Below, one piece after another: positions 44,194 through 53,747 of a DNA stretch of 64,000 nucleotides; position 1 is the first letter of the stretch, and each line of letters opens with the position of its first letter. The position numbers and the translations under genes are program-made. Under the pieces are notes generated by a model. That model had not been told where the DNA came from and searched no databases. It saw only the letters and a list, made by a program, of their open reading frames with translations. Origin of the DNA: Bacteroidota bacterium (GTDB lineage: Bacteria; Bacteroidota; Bacteroidia; Chitinophagales; Chitinophagaceae); contig JAFDYG010000482.1 in NCBI GenBank assembly GCA_018267545.1, positions 1-64,000 on the forward strand. Reading direction: 5' to 3'.

Positions 44194-45081
44194 CTACACA
44201 AGGGTTTCAAGCTCTTTGTCCGCGGCTTTGAAGGTCTTTTCTTTTTTTCTGTTGAACCACCATTCGGGTGCCGTTTTCTTCATCAGGGTGTCGATATTGC
44301 GCATACCCATCAGGTACCAGATACCCTTGAGCTTGCCGGTGAAGGAAGACTGCAGCGCTCTGAGACTCATGGCGAAGCCGCTGTCCAGGTATTCCATATG
44401 GTGCCAGTAGCCGGCGGGCATAAAAAGGGTGTCGCCGTGCTCCAGGATAACCTCGTAACCTTTGGCAAGCTTCAGGGCCGGGTATTTCTCCAGCTCCAGC
44501 TTATTCTGGCTTTCGTCGAAATACTTCTCGAAGTTGACAAAGCTGAGGACTTCCCAGGGTTTGCGGTACAGCTTGTGCTGTTCTTCGAAGGGGAACAGCA
44601 GCACTCTTTTGCGGCCAACGAATTGCGTATGAATGATATGCGAAAGATCGATGTCGAAGTGCATGTGTGTCACCGAACCCTTGCCGCCGACAAAGAGCAT
44701 CGGGTAGCGCTTGACAAAACCCTTCATCAGGTGCTCCGGCCACTCGAAATCCTTGACTATTTGGGGGGCGTGGTCGAAGATGTTGAAAAGGAAGATTCGC
44801 CATGCCGCAGGACCCTTCCGGACCATGTCGATATAGTCCCCGAACTTCATGTAGTCGTCGGCTGTATTGATAGGGGTATAGGCATCGCTTTTTACGTTGT
44901 TGTAAACGCCGACTTCTACCTCTCCTACTATCGACTTGAAATAATCCCAGCTCCACTTTTCGTAGGCGGGCCAGTTTTTCGAAAGTCCGCTGATCACCAA
45001 GGGTTTCATGGGCACATAGTACTGATCGCGAAAGTCTTCAGCACTAATATTGTCCACCCGGTCTACCGCTTGTAATTGCAT
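44194..45081 (-). CDS. Cupin-8 (JmjC-like) Fe(II)/2-oxoglutarate dioxygenase
   Basis: 295 residues. VTHMHFDIDLSH gives the H-x-D pair, and HGDTLFMPAGYWHHMEYLD supplies the distal His; PLVISGLSKNWPAY at the start is typical of FIH-like cupin-8 proteins. These hydroxylate proteins or small molecules. A TAAATTTG box at 45108-45101 may be its promoter. The substrate is unknown. Confidence 0.88.
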   Translation of the reverse strand: MQLQAVDRVDNISAEDFRDQYYVPMKPLVISGLSKNWPAYEKWSWDYFKSIVGEVEVGVYNNVKSDAYTPINTADDYMKFGDYIDMVRKGPAAWRIFLFNIFDHAPQIVKDFEWPEHLMKGFVKRYPMLFVGGKGSVTHMHFDIDLSHIIHTQFVGRKRVLLFPFEEQHKLYRKPWEVLSFVNFEKYFDESQNKLELEKYPALKLAKGYEVILEHGDTLFMPAGYWHHMEYLDSGFAMSLRALQSSFTGKLKGIWYLMGMRNIDTLMKKTAPEWWFNRKKEKTFKAADKELETLV

Positions 45082-45100
45082 GGTTCAAAAAAGATTTGGG

Positions 45101-45108
45101 CAAATTTA
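45101..45108 (-). promoter_or_regulatory. -7 box of the cupin-8 gene
   Basis: Minus-strand TAAATTTG, an exact fit, 20 bp before the ATG at 45081. No clear -33 element. Confidence 0.45.
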
Positions 45109-45183
45109 AGACTAAATCCATGTTAAGAAAATGTTAGCCGTCACTGGCAACGCTTTTGCAGCAAAATTTTAATAATTTCACCT

Positions 45184-45828
45184 ATGTTACTCCACCTCCA
45201 TCCGGTCAACCCTCAGCCCCGAAATATCAAGACAATTGTGGAATGTCTGCTTGACGGCGGTGTTATCATCTATCCGACCGATACCATTTACGGGCTGGGC
45301 TGCGATATTTTCCAGCACAAGGCCGTGGAGCGCATCTGCCGGATCAAACAGGTGGACCCCGCCAAGGCGCAATTATCCTTTATCTGCTACGACCTCAGCG
45401 ACCTCAGCAACTATACCAAGAGCATTTCCACGCCGCTCTACCGGATGCTAAAAAATTATTTACCAGGGCCTTATACCTTTATTTTGCCCGCCAGTAAGCA
45501 GGTTCCCAAGATCCTGAAGAGCCGGAAGGATACCATCGGTCTTCGTATTCCCGACAACATCATCGCCCGTTCCCTCATACACGAATTGGGTCATCCTATC
45601 CTCAGCTCCTCCCTCCCGGGCGATTTTGGCCCATCGACCTCAAACGAGGCTCCTTTGGTCGAAGAATACACGGACCCGGAGATGATCCACGATAAATTTG
45701 AAAACCTGGTCGATATCGTCATAGACGGCGGTATCGGAGGCATTCTTCCTTCCACAGTGGTCGACTGTACCGGGGACGAACCGGTTGTCATTCGTAAAGG
45801 TTTGGGTCAGTGGGAATTAGAGGTCTAA
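45184..45828 (+). CDS. Sua5/YciO/TsaC-domain protein (threonylcarbamoyl-AMP synthase type)
   Basis: 214 residues. GGVIIYPTDTIYGLGCDI, KSRKDTIGLRIPDN and PSTVVDCTG are the YrdC-domain motifs. TsaC members make the intermediate for t6A in tRNAs; the shorter YciO branch has an unclear role. The size and start (LHLHPVNPQPRNI) fit the YciO branch. The 3' end overlaps rnhB by 12 bp. Confidence 0.88.
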   Translation: MLLHLHPVNPQPRNIKTIVECLLDGGVIIYPTDTIYGLGCDIFQHKAVERICRIKQVDPAKAQLSFICYDLSDLSNYTKSISTPLYRMLKNYLPGPYTFILPASKQVPKILKSRKDTIGLRIPDNIIARSLIHELGHPILSSSLPGDFGPSTSNEAPLVEEYTDPEMIHDKFENLVDIVIDGGIGGILPSTVVDCTGDEPVVIRKGLGQWELEV

Positions 45829-46434
45829 CACCTCTTGTTCCGGGGCGTTGGGAAGAATATTGAAGCTCTTCCGGTGATATTTACAAATCCCGAATTTTTC
45901 GATCGCATCCCGGTGATCCTTCGTTCCATAGCCTTTATTGCTGTCCCAGCGATAATATGGGAATTCCTGGTGAAGCCCCTGCATATATTGGTCCCTCCAG
46001 GTCTTGGCCAGGATGCTGGCGGCGGCGATGGAGGCAAAGAGACTATCTCCTTTTACGATACAGCGATGGGGCACCCGTTTGTATTTAGTGAATCGGTTTC
46101 CGTCGATCAGCAGCAATTGGGGGCGGAGCTTTAGCTGATCGAGCGCCAGGTGCATGGCCTTGAAGGATGCTTTTAAAATATTGATGCGGTCTATCTCGTC
46201 CTGGTCCACGCGGGCGACGCTCCACGCGAGGGCATTGGCTTCGATGTAGGTCCGCAGCTCGTTGCGGTTCTCTACGCTGACCTGCTTGGAGTCGTTTAGC
46301 AGGGGATGGAAGAATCCGGCAGGAAGGACCACCGCTGCTGCAAAGACCGGCCCGGCGTAACAGCCCCGGCCTGCCTCGTCGCAACCGGCTTCTCTCAGCT
46401 CTTCCTGGTAATGGCTTCTCAGCGGGTTCTCCAT
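45817..46434 (-). CDS. rnhB: Ribonuclease HII
   Basis: 205 residues from MENPLRSH at 46434. AGCDEAGRGCYAGPVFAAAV carries the catalytic DE and GRG motif; LLIDGNRF and ASILAKTWRD complete the active site. It removes ribonucleotides from DNA. Confidence 0.95.
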   Translation of the reverse strand: MENPLRSHYQEELREAGCDEAGRGCYAGPVFAAAVVLPAGFFHPLLNDSKQVSVENRNELRTYIEANALAWSVARVDQDEIDRINILKASFKAMHLALDQLKLRPQLLLIDGNRFTKYKRVPHRCIVKGDSLFASIAAASILAKTWRDQYMQGLHQEFPYYRWDSNKGYGTKDHRDAIEKFGICKYHRKSFNILPNAPEQEVLDL

Positions 46435-46449
46435 AGCTGTAAAAGTATA

Positions 46450-46457
46450 TAACTTTG
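46450..46457 (+). promoter_or_regulatory. -7 box of the heme A synthase gene
   Basis: TAACTTTG, an exact TAnnTTTG match, ends 8 bp before the ATG at 46466, giving a nearly leaderless mRNA. Confidence 0.5.
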
Positions 46458-46465
46458 CGCGCATT

Positions 46466-47560
46466 ATGCAATCCTCCTCCCGTCCATCGTCCCGCCCCGT
46501 CGCCATCTGGGTTTATATTGGTGTTATCATGCTCCTGATACAGGTGATCCTCGGCGGGATTACCCGGCTCACGGGCTCCGGTCTTTCGATCACCGAATGG
46601 AATGTCGTCACCGGCGCAGTACCGCCGTTGAACACGGCACAATGGGAGGCGGAATTTGCAAAATACAAGGCGACCCCTCAATACCAGATCCTCAATTCGG
46701 ACTTTACCCTCTCCAACTTTAAATTCATCTTTTTCTGGGAATGGTTTCACCGGTTCTGGGCCCGTCTGGTCGGCGTCGTATTCCTCGTAGGCTTTGTCTG
46801 GCTGGCGGCAAAAAACAAAATAAGGAGCTGGATGGTAAAACCCCTGGTCATTCTTTTTCTGCTGGGCGCTCTTCAGGGCGCGATCGGCTGGATCATGGTG
46901 GCGAGCGGTCTTACCGGCGACGCGATCTATGTAAAGCCCACCAAGCTGGCCATGCACTTCGTCTTTGCGCTGGGATTGATCGTATACGCGTTCTGGTTTG
47001 CCCTGCAGCTGTCGGTACCGGAGAATGCAAGGATAAAGGGTTCCGGGGCCGTTCTGTCCCTCCGCCGCTGGACCTGGGTGATTATCGGTCTGCTGTTCGT
47101 TCAGCTCTTATATGGCGCCCTGATGGCCGGTCACAAAGCTGCTACGGTCGCCCCTACCTGGCCTACGATCAACGGCAGCTGGATACCGGAAAGCTTGTTT
47201 ACCCAAAAACCCTTGCTGCAAGACCTGGCTGGAAATAAAATAACGGTTCACTTTATCCATCGAAGCCTGGCGTACCTGCTCCTGGTGCTGGTTGTTGTTT
47301 GGTCGGCGAAGGCGGTCCGCCTGCCCGGTCAGACGCCGGCGTTCCGCCGCTACCGCTGGCTGCCCCTGCTGGTTATCCTTCTTCAGGTGGTCCTCGGGAT
47401 CTGCAGCCTGCTGGCCAGCCCCGGCATCATTCCCCAGCAATGGGTCGCCTTCGACTGGCTGGCCCAATTTCACCAGGTAACGGGTCTCTTATTCTTACTC
47501 ACAATGGTATGGATGTTGTACCTTGTGTGGGTACCTTTAGGACACTCTGTAACCGTATGA
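46466..47560 (+). CDS. ctaA: Heme A synthase (COX15/CtaA)
   Basis: 364 residues, eight spans. LGGITRLTGSGLSITEW is the signature, and WEWFHRFWARLVG and HFIHRSLAYLLL, AQFHQVTG give the paired heme-binding His. It oxidises heme O to heme A for the oxidase encoded at 6-12 kb. The ATGA overlap couples it to the next gene. Confidence 0.95.
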   Translation: MQSSSRPSSRPVAIWVYIGVIMLLIQVILGGITRLTGSGLSITEWNVVTGAVPPLNTAQWEAEFAKYKATPQYQILNSDFTLSNFKFIFFWEWFHRFWARLVGVVFLVGFVWLAAKNKIRSWMVKPLVILFLLGALQGAIGWIMVASGLTGDAIYVKPTKLAMHFVFALGLIVYAFWFALQLSVPENARIKGSGAVLSLRRWTWVIIGLLFVQLLYGALMAGHKAATVAPTWPTINGSWIPESLFTQKPLLQDLAGNKITVHFIHRSLAYLLLVLVVVWSAKAVRLPGQTPAFRRYRWLPLLVILLQVVLGICSLLASPGIIPQQWVAFDWLAQFHQVTGLLFLLTMVWMLYLVWVPLGHSVTV

Positions 47561-49788
47561 TAAGAATTCTCAAAGCGATCTATTACTTCTTCCCCGTACA
47601 ACTGCTCCTGCTGCACCTCAGGAAGTTTCAGGTACTGCTGGTGTTCTGGCTCATTCTCTTCAGCACCCTGAACGGAGGCTTTATGCGGGCCTATGGTGCG
47701 GCAGCCCTCTTCCTCTCACCCGAATATCTCGGAGACGTAAGTCCCTTCAGCGCGGCTATCGTCGGCAGCGCAACGGGAATCTTTATCATGAGCTGGAACA
47801 TTACCACCTTCATCCTGTTTAGCCGTCATTTCCGCTTCCTCGCCACAACTACCAAGCCCTTTCTGAAATACTGTATCAACAACGCCATCATCCCCATCAT
47901 CTTCCTGGTTTTTTATTTTATAAAGATGCTTCAGTTCAGCACGCAGCGCGAGCTGCTGACGGTTTCTTCGATCATCTGGCTCTGTGTAGGGTTCGCCGGG
48001 GGCTTTGGCTTTATCATCATCCTCTCCCTCTTTTATTTCTTTCGCGCGGATAAAACTATTATCCGCCGGATGACGCCCGTGATCAGCAATCCAAAACTAT
48101 TCAAGTCCCAGTTCCGCAAGGAAGAGGTCAAGCTCAACGAAAGCCGGCTGATGCACGTAAAATGGTACCTCAATTCCTTCCGGACCATCCGGCAGACCCG
48201 TGACGTCGCACACTATAGCAAGGACTTTATCGAAAGCATCTTCAACCGCCATCATATTTCTGCGGTCCTTTCCATTTTCGTCGCCTTTATTTTTTTGATC
48301 GGCATAGGCTTCTTTATGGACAGCCGCTATTTCCAGCTGCCGGCAGCCGCGAGCATCCTCATTTTCTTCGCCATCCTGATCTCCCTGTCCGGCGCGTTTT
48401 CGTATTTCCTCCAGTCCTGGAGCATTCCTTTCTTTGTCGTCGTCTTCTTTATCCTGAACCTGCTCTATCAGTATAACGTCATCGACCCAACGAACAAGGC
48501 CTATGGCCTGAGCTATAACGCAAAGGAAGACCGGCCGCTTTACGACCGCGAGACGCTCCTGCAGCTTTGCGCGGATTCGAATCTTGCGCGGGACAAGGCC
48601 AATATGATAGGGGTGCTCGAGAAATGGAAGGCCCGGCAGAGCGAAGCCAAGCCCATCCTTTTCCTGGTCAACACCAGCGGGGGCGGCAGCCGTAGCGCCA
48701 CCTTCACCCTGAGCATCCTACAGCGGCTGGACAGTCTCAGCCGCGGACAGCTGATGCGCAAGACCTTCCTCATCACGGGTGCTTCCGGCGGAATGCTGGG
48801 CGCCGCCTATTTCCGGGAGCTCTCCTGGCGACGGGATCGGGTCGACACCTCCATTCACCTGCAAAGCCGCCGTTATATCGACGATATCTCGCGCGACCTG
48901 CTCAATACGTTGTTCTCTTCTTTTGTCGCCCGCGATCTCGCCTCTCCTGCGCAGACCTTCAAGGTGGGTGAGCACGAATACATCAAAGACCGCGGCTTTG
49001 CCTTCGAGCAGAAGCTAAACGAAAATACACACGGCGTCCTGAACAAGCAGCTAAAAGACATCGCACCGGAGGAAGCCGCGGCACGGATGCCCCTGCTCCT
49101 CTTCAATCCGGTAATCACGCGCGACAGCCGGGCGCTGGTGATCAGCACCCAGCCCGTCAGCTTCCTGATGCGACCCCGTTTCGACAGCAGCAAGATCCCT
49201 GCGATGGACCCCGACGCGATCGACTTCGGCGCGCTCTTCGCCCGCCAGCAGCCCATGAACCTGCGGCTTTTGACGGCGCTGCGGATGAACGCGACCTTTC
49301 CTTACGTCCTCCCCAACGTATGGCTGCCGGCACGGCCGGTCATCGACGTCATGGACGCCGGCTTCCGCGATAATTTCGGGGAAATGAACGCGATCCGGTT
49401 TCTAAACGCGTTTCGGGAATGGCTGCAGGAAAACACAAGCGGAGTGGTGCTGCTGCAGATCCGCGACCGCAAGGCCGGCGGCTGGGAAAATCCTTATGAG
49501 TCGGATGATATTACGGAAATCGTTACCAAGCCGGTGCTGCTGCTCCAGGATAACTGGTACAAGATGCAGGAATATAACCAGGACGATTTGTTGAGTCTCT
49601 CGCAGCACGGGATGGGTTTTTCGTTCCGCAAGCTGATCTTTCAATACGTGCCAAAGACCGAGGATGCCGGCGCCGCGTTGAATTTTCACCTGACCAGAAG
49701 AGAGAAGCTGAATATCACGGGTGCGCTGGACAACCAGGAAAATCAGCGGGCCTTCCATACGTTTACAGAGCTCGCCAATGGCCATTAA
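47557..49788 (+). CDS. Patatin-like phospholipase with N-terminal membrane domain
   Basis: 743 residues from the ATG at 47557 overlapping the ctaA stop; the open frame upstream to 47299 is a shadow in ctaA. About eight spans come in the first ~330 residues. The patatin domain follows: oxyanion loop NTSGGGSRSA, nucleophile motif GASGGMLGA (GxSxG) and the dyad Asp in VMDAGFRDNFG. It probably acts as a membrane lipase or acyl hydrolase facing the cytoplasm. Its stop overlaps the lipid kinase stop. Confidence 0.82.
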   Translation: MIRILKAIYYFFPVQLLLLHLRKFQVLLVFWLILFSTLNGGFMRAYGAAALFLSPEYLGDVSPFSAAIVGSATGIFIMSWNITTFILFSRHFRFLATTTKPFLKYCINNAIIPIIFLVFYFIKMLQFSTQRELLTVSSIIWLCVGFAGGFGFIIILSLFYFFRADKTIIRRMTPVISNPKLFKSQFRKEEVKLNESRLMHVKWYLNSFRTIRQTRDVAHYSKDFIESIFNRHHISAVLSIFVAFIFLIGIGFFMDSRYFQLPAAASILIFFAILISLSGAFSYFLQSWSIPFFVVVFFILNLLYQYNVIDPTNKAYGLSYNAKEDRPLYDRETLLQLCADSNLARDKANMIGVLEKWKARQSEAKPILFLVNTSGGGSRSATFTLSILQRLDSLSRGQLMRKTFLITGASGGMLGAAYFRELSWRRDRVDTSIHLQSRRYIDDISRDLLNTLFSSFVARDLASPAQTFKVGEHEYIKDRGFAFEQKLNENTHGVLNKQLKDIAPEEAAARMPLLLFNPVITRDSRALVISTQPVSFLMRPRFDSSKIPAMDPDAIDFGALFARQQPMNLRLLTALRMNATFPYVLPNVWLPARPVIDVMDAGFRDNFGEMNAIRFLNAFREWLQENTSGVVLLQIRDRKAGGWENPYESDDITEIVTKPVLLLQDNWYKMQEYNQDDLLSLSQHGMGFSFRKLIFQYVPKTEDAGAALNFHLTRREKLNITGALDNQENQRAFHTFTELANGH

Positions 49789-50705
49789 GGCTGTATCAAC
49801 TGTATCGCATTGGGGACGATCTTGATGACGAACTCCGACGCGGGTGCGCCGGGATCCCCATCGATATGCACGGGCGCATATTCCGGGTTGGCAATCTCCA
49901 GCGACGGCGTCCTGAAATAAAGAATGCTGCGGCGGGGATCATTACTCGGGTGCTCCTGCACCGGATACCCGCCCAGCACCTGCCGGATGACGGAAAGCAA
50001 AAAGCTCAGCTTCCACCTCTTTTTCTTGACGATGACGATGTCGAGCATTCCGTCCTGCAGGCTGGCCTTGGGGGCGATGGTAAAATGATTACCGAACTGA
50101 TCGCCATTGGCGATATTGATAAAGAAGGCGTCTACAGTGAAGCTTAGCGAACCGCCATTTCCCTGTGCTGGGATGCTGATACGGAACGGATAGGTTCTGG
50201 CCGTAAAGAAGTTCTTCAGCGTGACGCGGGCGTAGGTCTCCAGTCCCCGCTTGGGCTGGGTGGCAAATTCGTGGGCGACCTGTCCGTCGAAGCCGATACC
50301 GCAAAGCATACAGGAATACAGGCCGTTGATCAGGAAGCCATCGATGCTGGAGGCCTTCCCCGCAAAGACGATGTCCAGGGCCTTGGCGGGGTCCTTGGGG
50401 AGTTTGGCCGCAAAAGCCAGTCCATTGCCCGAGCCCATTGGGATGACCCCGACCCGGATGGGGGTTCCGACCAGGGCGGCCATGACGGCGCTGACCGTAC
50501 CGTCGCCGCCGCAGACGACGATGTCGGTTACCTTTTCTTCCTGTATAAGCGTGCGAAGGAAATCATAATTTCCGCTGGCATTGGTAGGATGTATGCTGTA
50601 GGCGACGCCGGCTTCCTCCGTTCGTTGGGTGATCAATTGCCGCACAGAGGTCTTACCCCGCGTGCCCGATATAGGGTTGATGAGATAAATTATTTTTCTT
50701 TCCAT
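49785..50705 (-). CDS. Diacylglycerol kinase-family lipid kinase (YegS/BmrU type)
   Basis: 306 residues from MERKIIYLINP at 50705. LINPISGTRGK, VCGGDGTVSAVMAALVGT and GVIPMGSGNGLA form the DAGK catalytic domain. It phosphorylates a lipid such as diacylglycerol. The neighbouring patatin and alpha/beta hydrolase suggest a lipid-related cluster. Confidence 0.92.
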   Translation of the reverse strand: MERKIIYLINPISGTRGKTSVRQLITQRTEEAGVAYSIHPTNASGNYDFLRTLIQEEKVTDIVVCGGDGTVSAVMAALVGTPIRVGVIPMGSGNGLAFAAKLPKDPAKALDIVFAGKASSIDGFLINGLYSCMLCGIGFDGQVAHEFATQPKRGLETYARVTLKNFFTARTYPFRISIPAQGNGGSLSFTVDAFFINIANGDQFGNHFTIAPKASLQDGMLDIVIVKKKRWKLSFLLSVIRQVLGGYPVQEHPSNDPRRSILYFRTPSLEIANPEYAPVHIDGDPGAPASEFVIKIVPNAIQLIQP

Positions 50706-50740
50706 TAATCCGTTGGCTCCAATTGGCGCCCAAATATCGG

Positions 50741-51760
50741 TCAAAAATGTTTAACCGTATCTGCGGACATGGGGATATGAGCAACCTCCTTGATGAAATG
50801 GGCAACCCCTTCTTTTACCCCTTCCACGTCATGGGAGCGTATCGAAGAACCAATAACATGTGTACCAGCCTCGGGAATAGCCTTTTTATATTTCATGGGG
50901 GCGGGCGTACCCAGCTGGTCAAACATCTCGAGCTCCGCCGAGACTTTCACCGTGCTATCCTGGTGTACGCTGTCCTTATAGTAATAAAAGAGGCCGACGG
51001 GCTGCGTCACCTTCGAGAAGGTGCTTTTCTTCATCGAGGTCTCGACCAGCTCTTCCAGGGCCACGACGGCTTCTGAGCGATACTTCGTATACCAGTACTG
51101 ACGGTACAGCGGGCCATAGTCTTCCTTGGTGGTGATATAGTTCGACTTGGTCACCATGCGGGCGATCTGCAGACCCCAGTGGTCGTTTAGCAGCCAGGCA
51201 TTGGGGTCGTTGATGGCGATATTGGGGGACATGAGGACCAGGGCGAAGACGTCGTTGGGATAGGCCGCTGCCAGCTGCAGGGCGAGGGTGCCGCCGGTGG
51301 AGGTACCCATGAGGATCACCTTTTCTCCAAGCTGACGGGCGACGGCAAGGGCGTCGCGCGCGGATTCCCAGTAATTGTCGGCGGTGAGGTTGACCATGGC
51401 GTCGACGGTGTCGATGCCGTGCTCGGCCAGGCGGGTGAGGTAGAGGTTGGCGTGGAGCTTTTCTGCCGCCCATCTGTGTATCGCATCACCTTCGCCTTGT
51501 GAAGCGGAGAAGCCGTGGAGATACACCAGGACGTAGGGCGTCTTTTGACGGCTCGAGTCCGCCCAAACAATCCTCGCCTCATTATCCGTCTTCACCCGGT
51601 GCTTTGCCTCGCGGTCGCGAATATAGGTTTCAAGCCCGGCCGCGTCCGAAGGAACGGTTGGCATCGTCTTATCATAGACAGGGGTTGCGGGAGCGGGTCC
51701 CAGCAGGAAGAGGATGACCAGAATGGCAGGAATGATCAGCCACCACCAACGTTTACTCAT
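50741..51760 (-). CDS. Membrane-anchored alpha/beta hydrolase
   Basis: 339 residues. N-terminal anchor (WWWLIIPAILVILFLLG), oxyanion region LVYLHGFSASQGEG, nucleophile elbow MGTSTGGTLAL and terminal Gly-Thr-His (EAGTHVIGS). A serine esterase/lipase fold; substrate unknown. Same direction as the lipid kinase, 35 bp upstream of it. Confidence 0.88.
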   Translation of the reverse strand: MSKRWWWLIIPAILVILFLLGPAPATPVYDKTMPTVPSDAAGLETYIRDREAKHRVKTDNEARIVWADSSRQKTPYVLVYLHGFSASQGEGDAIHRWAAEKLHANLYLTRLAEHGIDTVDAMVNLTADNYWESARDALAVARQLGEKVILMGTSTGGTLALQLAAAYPNDVFALVLMSPNIAINDPNAWLLNDHWGLQIARMVTKSNYITTKEDYGPLYRQYWYTKYRSEAVVALEELVETSMKKSTFSKVTQPVGLFYYYKDSVHQDSTVKVSAELEMFDQLGTPAPMKYKKAIPEAGTHVIGSSIRSHDVEGVKEGVAHFIKEVAHIPMSADTVKHF

Positions 51761-51792
51761 GGGATAAATATTTGCCGGAAATTATACAATCG

Positions 51793-51815
51793 CTGCCAAA
51801 AAGTGGCAGGTTTTT
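51793..51815 (+). other. Orphan terminator-like hairpin in a divergent intergenic region
   Basis: CTGCCA, 5-nt loop, TGGCAG, then a T-rich run on the plus strand, between two divergent genes, so no known plus-strand transcript enters it. It may end a small RNA or attenuate the sigma factor gene. Confidence 0.4.
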
Positions 51816-51930
51816 TATTCCTGTCAGAAATCCCGTGTCGGGCCGGACCTCGACCACTACAATGAGACGGATTCTGTAATTTTTATTTACCTTTCCGGTT
51901 GGGCGGCGGGCCGCCCCCAATCAGAATTAA

Positions 51931-52539
51931 TTGACGGACAATACCCCAAATACTGCTAGTTCACCTGGTGAAAAGGATTTGCTGACCCGGATCGGAAAGG
52001 GAGATCAGGCTGCTTTCGCGGAAATGGTCCGGGTCTATTGGAACACGATCTATTCGCACGCCCTCGCCTACCTGAAATCCGCTCCGCAGGCGGAAGAGGC
52101 CACACAAGATATCTTTATGAAGCTGTGGACCAGCCGCGGGAAGCTGGAGGGCGTCCGCAGCCTGGACAATTATCTCTTTATCGTGGCCCGCAATCATCTT
52201 TACAACGAGCTCCGCAAGAAGATAACCCTCGTTTATGGACAGGTGGAGGAGCGGCCCGAGACGACCTCCCTTCCAGACCTTCAAACCGAATACAAAGAAT
52301 CCTACCAGCATTTGCTAAAAGGGATCGAGCTTTTACCCGAGAAGCGACGGGTCGTCTTCAAGATGAGCCGGCTGGAGGGTCTCAGCAACGAGCAAATCGC
52401 CAGCCAGCTGGGGATCCACAAGGATACTGTCTACCAATACCTCGTAAAATCCCTGATCTTCCTTCGAAGCTATATGCAGGAACATCTCGGAAATACTTTT
52501 TTGTTATTTTTTTTCAGCTCCCTACTCTTTTTGAATTAA
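51931..52539 (+). CDS. FecI-type ECF RNA polymerase sigma factor
   Basis: 202 residues, start TTG at 51931. Region 2 is GDQAAFAEMVRVYWNTIYSHALAYL with EEATQDIFMKLW; region 4 is LPEKRRVVFKMSRLEGLSNEQIASQLGIHKDTVYQYL (in parts). The hydrophobic extra end (LLFFFSSLLF) is common in this Bacteroidota group. It controls the SusC/SusD locus with the FecR protein. Confidence 0.93.
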   Translation: MTDNTPNTASSPGEKDLLTRIGKGDQAAFAEMVRVYWNTIYSHALAYLKSAPQAEEATQDIFMKLWTSRGKLEGVRSLDNYLFIVARNHLYNELRKKITLVYGQVEERPETTSLPDLQTEYKESYQHLLKGIELLPEKRRVVFKMSRLEGLSNEQIASQLGIHKDTVYQYLVKSLIFLRSYMQEHLGNTFLLFFFSSLLFLN

Positions 52540-52597
52540 GGGCGGTGTCTTTATAACAAAAGGAGTCCAAGTCTGTCCATTTTTTACCCCTTATGCC

Positions 52598-53701
52598 ATG
52601 GATAATAACAGATTCACAGAATTAGTAAACCTTTATCTTCTGGACCGGATTTCGGATCGCGAAGGCGCGGAATTAGCCGCTATGCTGGAGCTTCCGGACT
52701 ATCAGTCGCAATTCGAACGCAGGCTGCACGAGCAGATGCAGAATAGAGAATTTGACCTGGAAACACCGCCTGCGGCCGTTCACGACCGGATCCAGGCTTT
52801 CCTGGATCGAGAGACAAAGACCTCGCCGGCTTCCGTACACCGCGTGCACTTCCTTCGCCGGCCCTTTTGGCGGATTGCCGCCGTAGCCCTGGTAGCCGTC
52901 GCGGGAATATTCGTTTATCAGCGTACCAAAACACCGGTGCTGCTTTCCCAGGCTCAGCGTTTCAAGAACAACCTGCAGCCGGGACGTCACCAGGCCACGA
53001 TGACGCTTGCGGATGGAAGCCGCGTTGCGACAACCGATTCTCTCGCGACGCTAAAAACAAACGGAGAGGTGCACATTGTTACGGGCAAGGGCGAGACGTA
53101 TTCGCTGGTCTTGTCCGATGGAACAAAGGTTTGGCTCAACTCTTCCTCTTCCCTGAGCTGCCCGGTTGCTTTTTCCGGCGGACAGCGAAGGATCAAGTTT
53201 AGCGGAGAAGGATATTTCGAGGTGCAGCATGACTCCAAAAACCCCTTTAGCGTAGAGCTGCCGGATGGAACGCTGGTCAAGGACCTGGGAACAAGGTTCA
53301 ACATCCATGCCTATAGCGACGAAAAGGCGGTGCGTACGACGGTGCTGGAGGGAGCGGTGGTGGTGGAAGCCAGGGGGCACGAGCTGTCACTGGTTCCCGG
53401 AGAGCAGGCAGAGTATTCAGAGACGCTGGTCAAGCGAGGGAAGGTTAACCTGCCCAGCATTGTAGCATGGAAGGAAGAAAAGTTTGTTTTGGAAGCGACG
53501 CCGATTGCGGAGATCATGAAGGAAGTAGAACGCTGGTATGGCGCCGAGATCCAGTACCAGGACAACATGCAAAACGACACGACCGAATTTTTTGGAACCC
53601 TTACCCGTGATGTCCCGGTCAGCGAGCTGCTGAAGACATTGGAAGCAACGGGTCATGTTCATTTTATAATTGAAGGAAACCGGATAACGGTTATGAAATA
53701 G
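52598..53701 (+). CDS. FecR-type anti-sigma factor
   Basis: 367 residues: cytoplasmic N-terminus, one membrane span near residue 92-108, and a periplasmic FecR domain (YSLVLSDGTKVWLNSSSSLSCP, FSGEGYFEV, PFSVELPDGTLVKDLGTRFNI, cited in parts), then DUF4974 (FVLEATPIAEIMKEVERWYG). It holds back the sigma factor until the SusC protein signals uptake. Confidence 0.93.
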   Translation: MDNNRFTELVNLYLLDRISDREGAELAAMLELPDYQSQFERRLHEQMQNREFDLETPPAAVHDRIQAFLDRETKTSPASVHRVHFLRRPFWRIAAVALVAVAGIFVYQRTKTPVLLSQAQRFKNNLQPGRHQATMTLADGSRVATTDSLATLKTNGEVHIVTGKGETYSLVLSDGTKVWLNSSSSLSCPVAFSGGQRRIKFSGEGYFEVQHDSKNPFSVELPDGTLVKDLGTRFNIHAYSDEKAVRTTVLEGAVVVEARGHELSLVPGEQAEYSETLVKRGKVNLPSIVAWKEEKFVLEATPIAEIMKEVERWYGAEIQYQDNMQNDTTEFFGTLTRDVPVSELLKTLEATGHVHFIIEGNRITVMK

Positions 53702-53747
53702 CTCTCAAAAAAAACCGGAAAGTGGTGACGCACTTCCCGGGGAGATT

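Noticed and set aside
47299..47556. N-terminal extension of the patatin protein
   Set aside because: Lies wholly inside ctaA in another frame, rich in Pro/Gly/Arg; the ATG overlapping the ctaA stop is the natural start.
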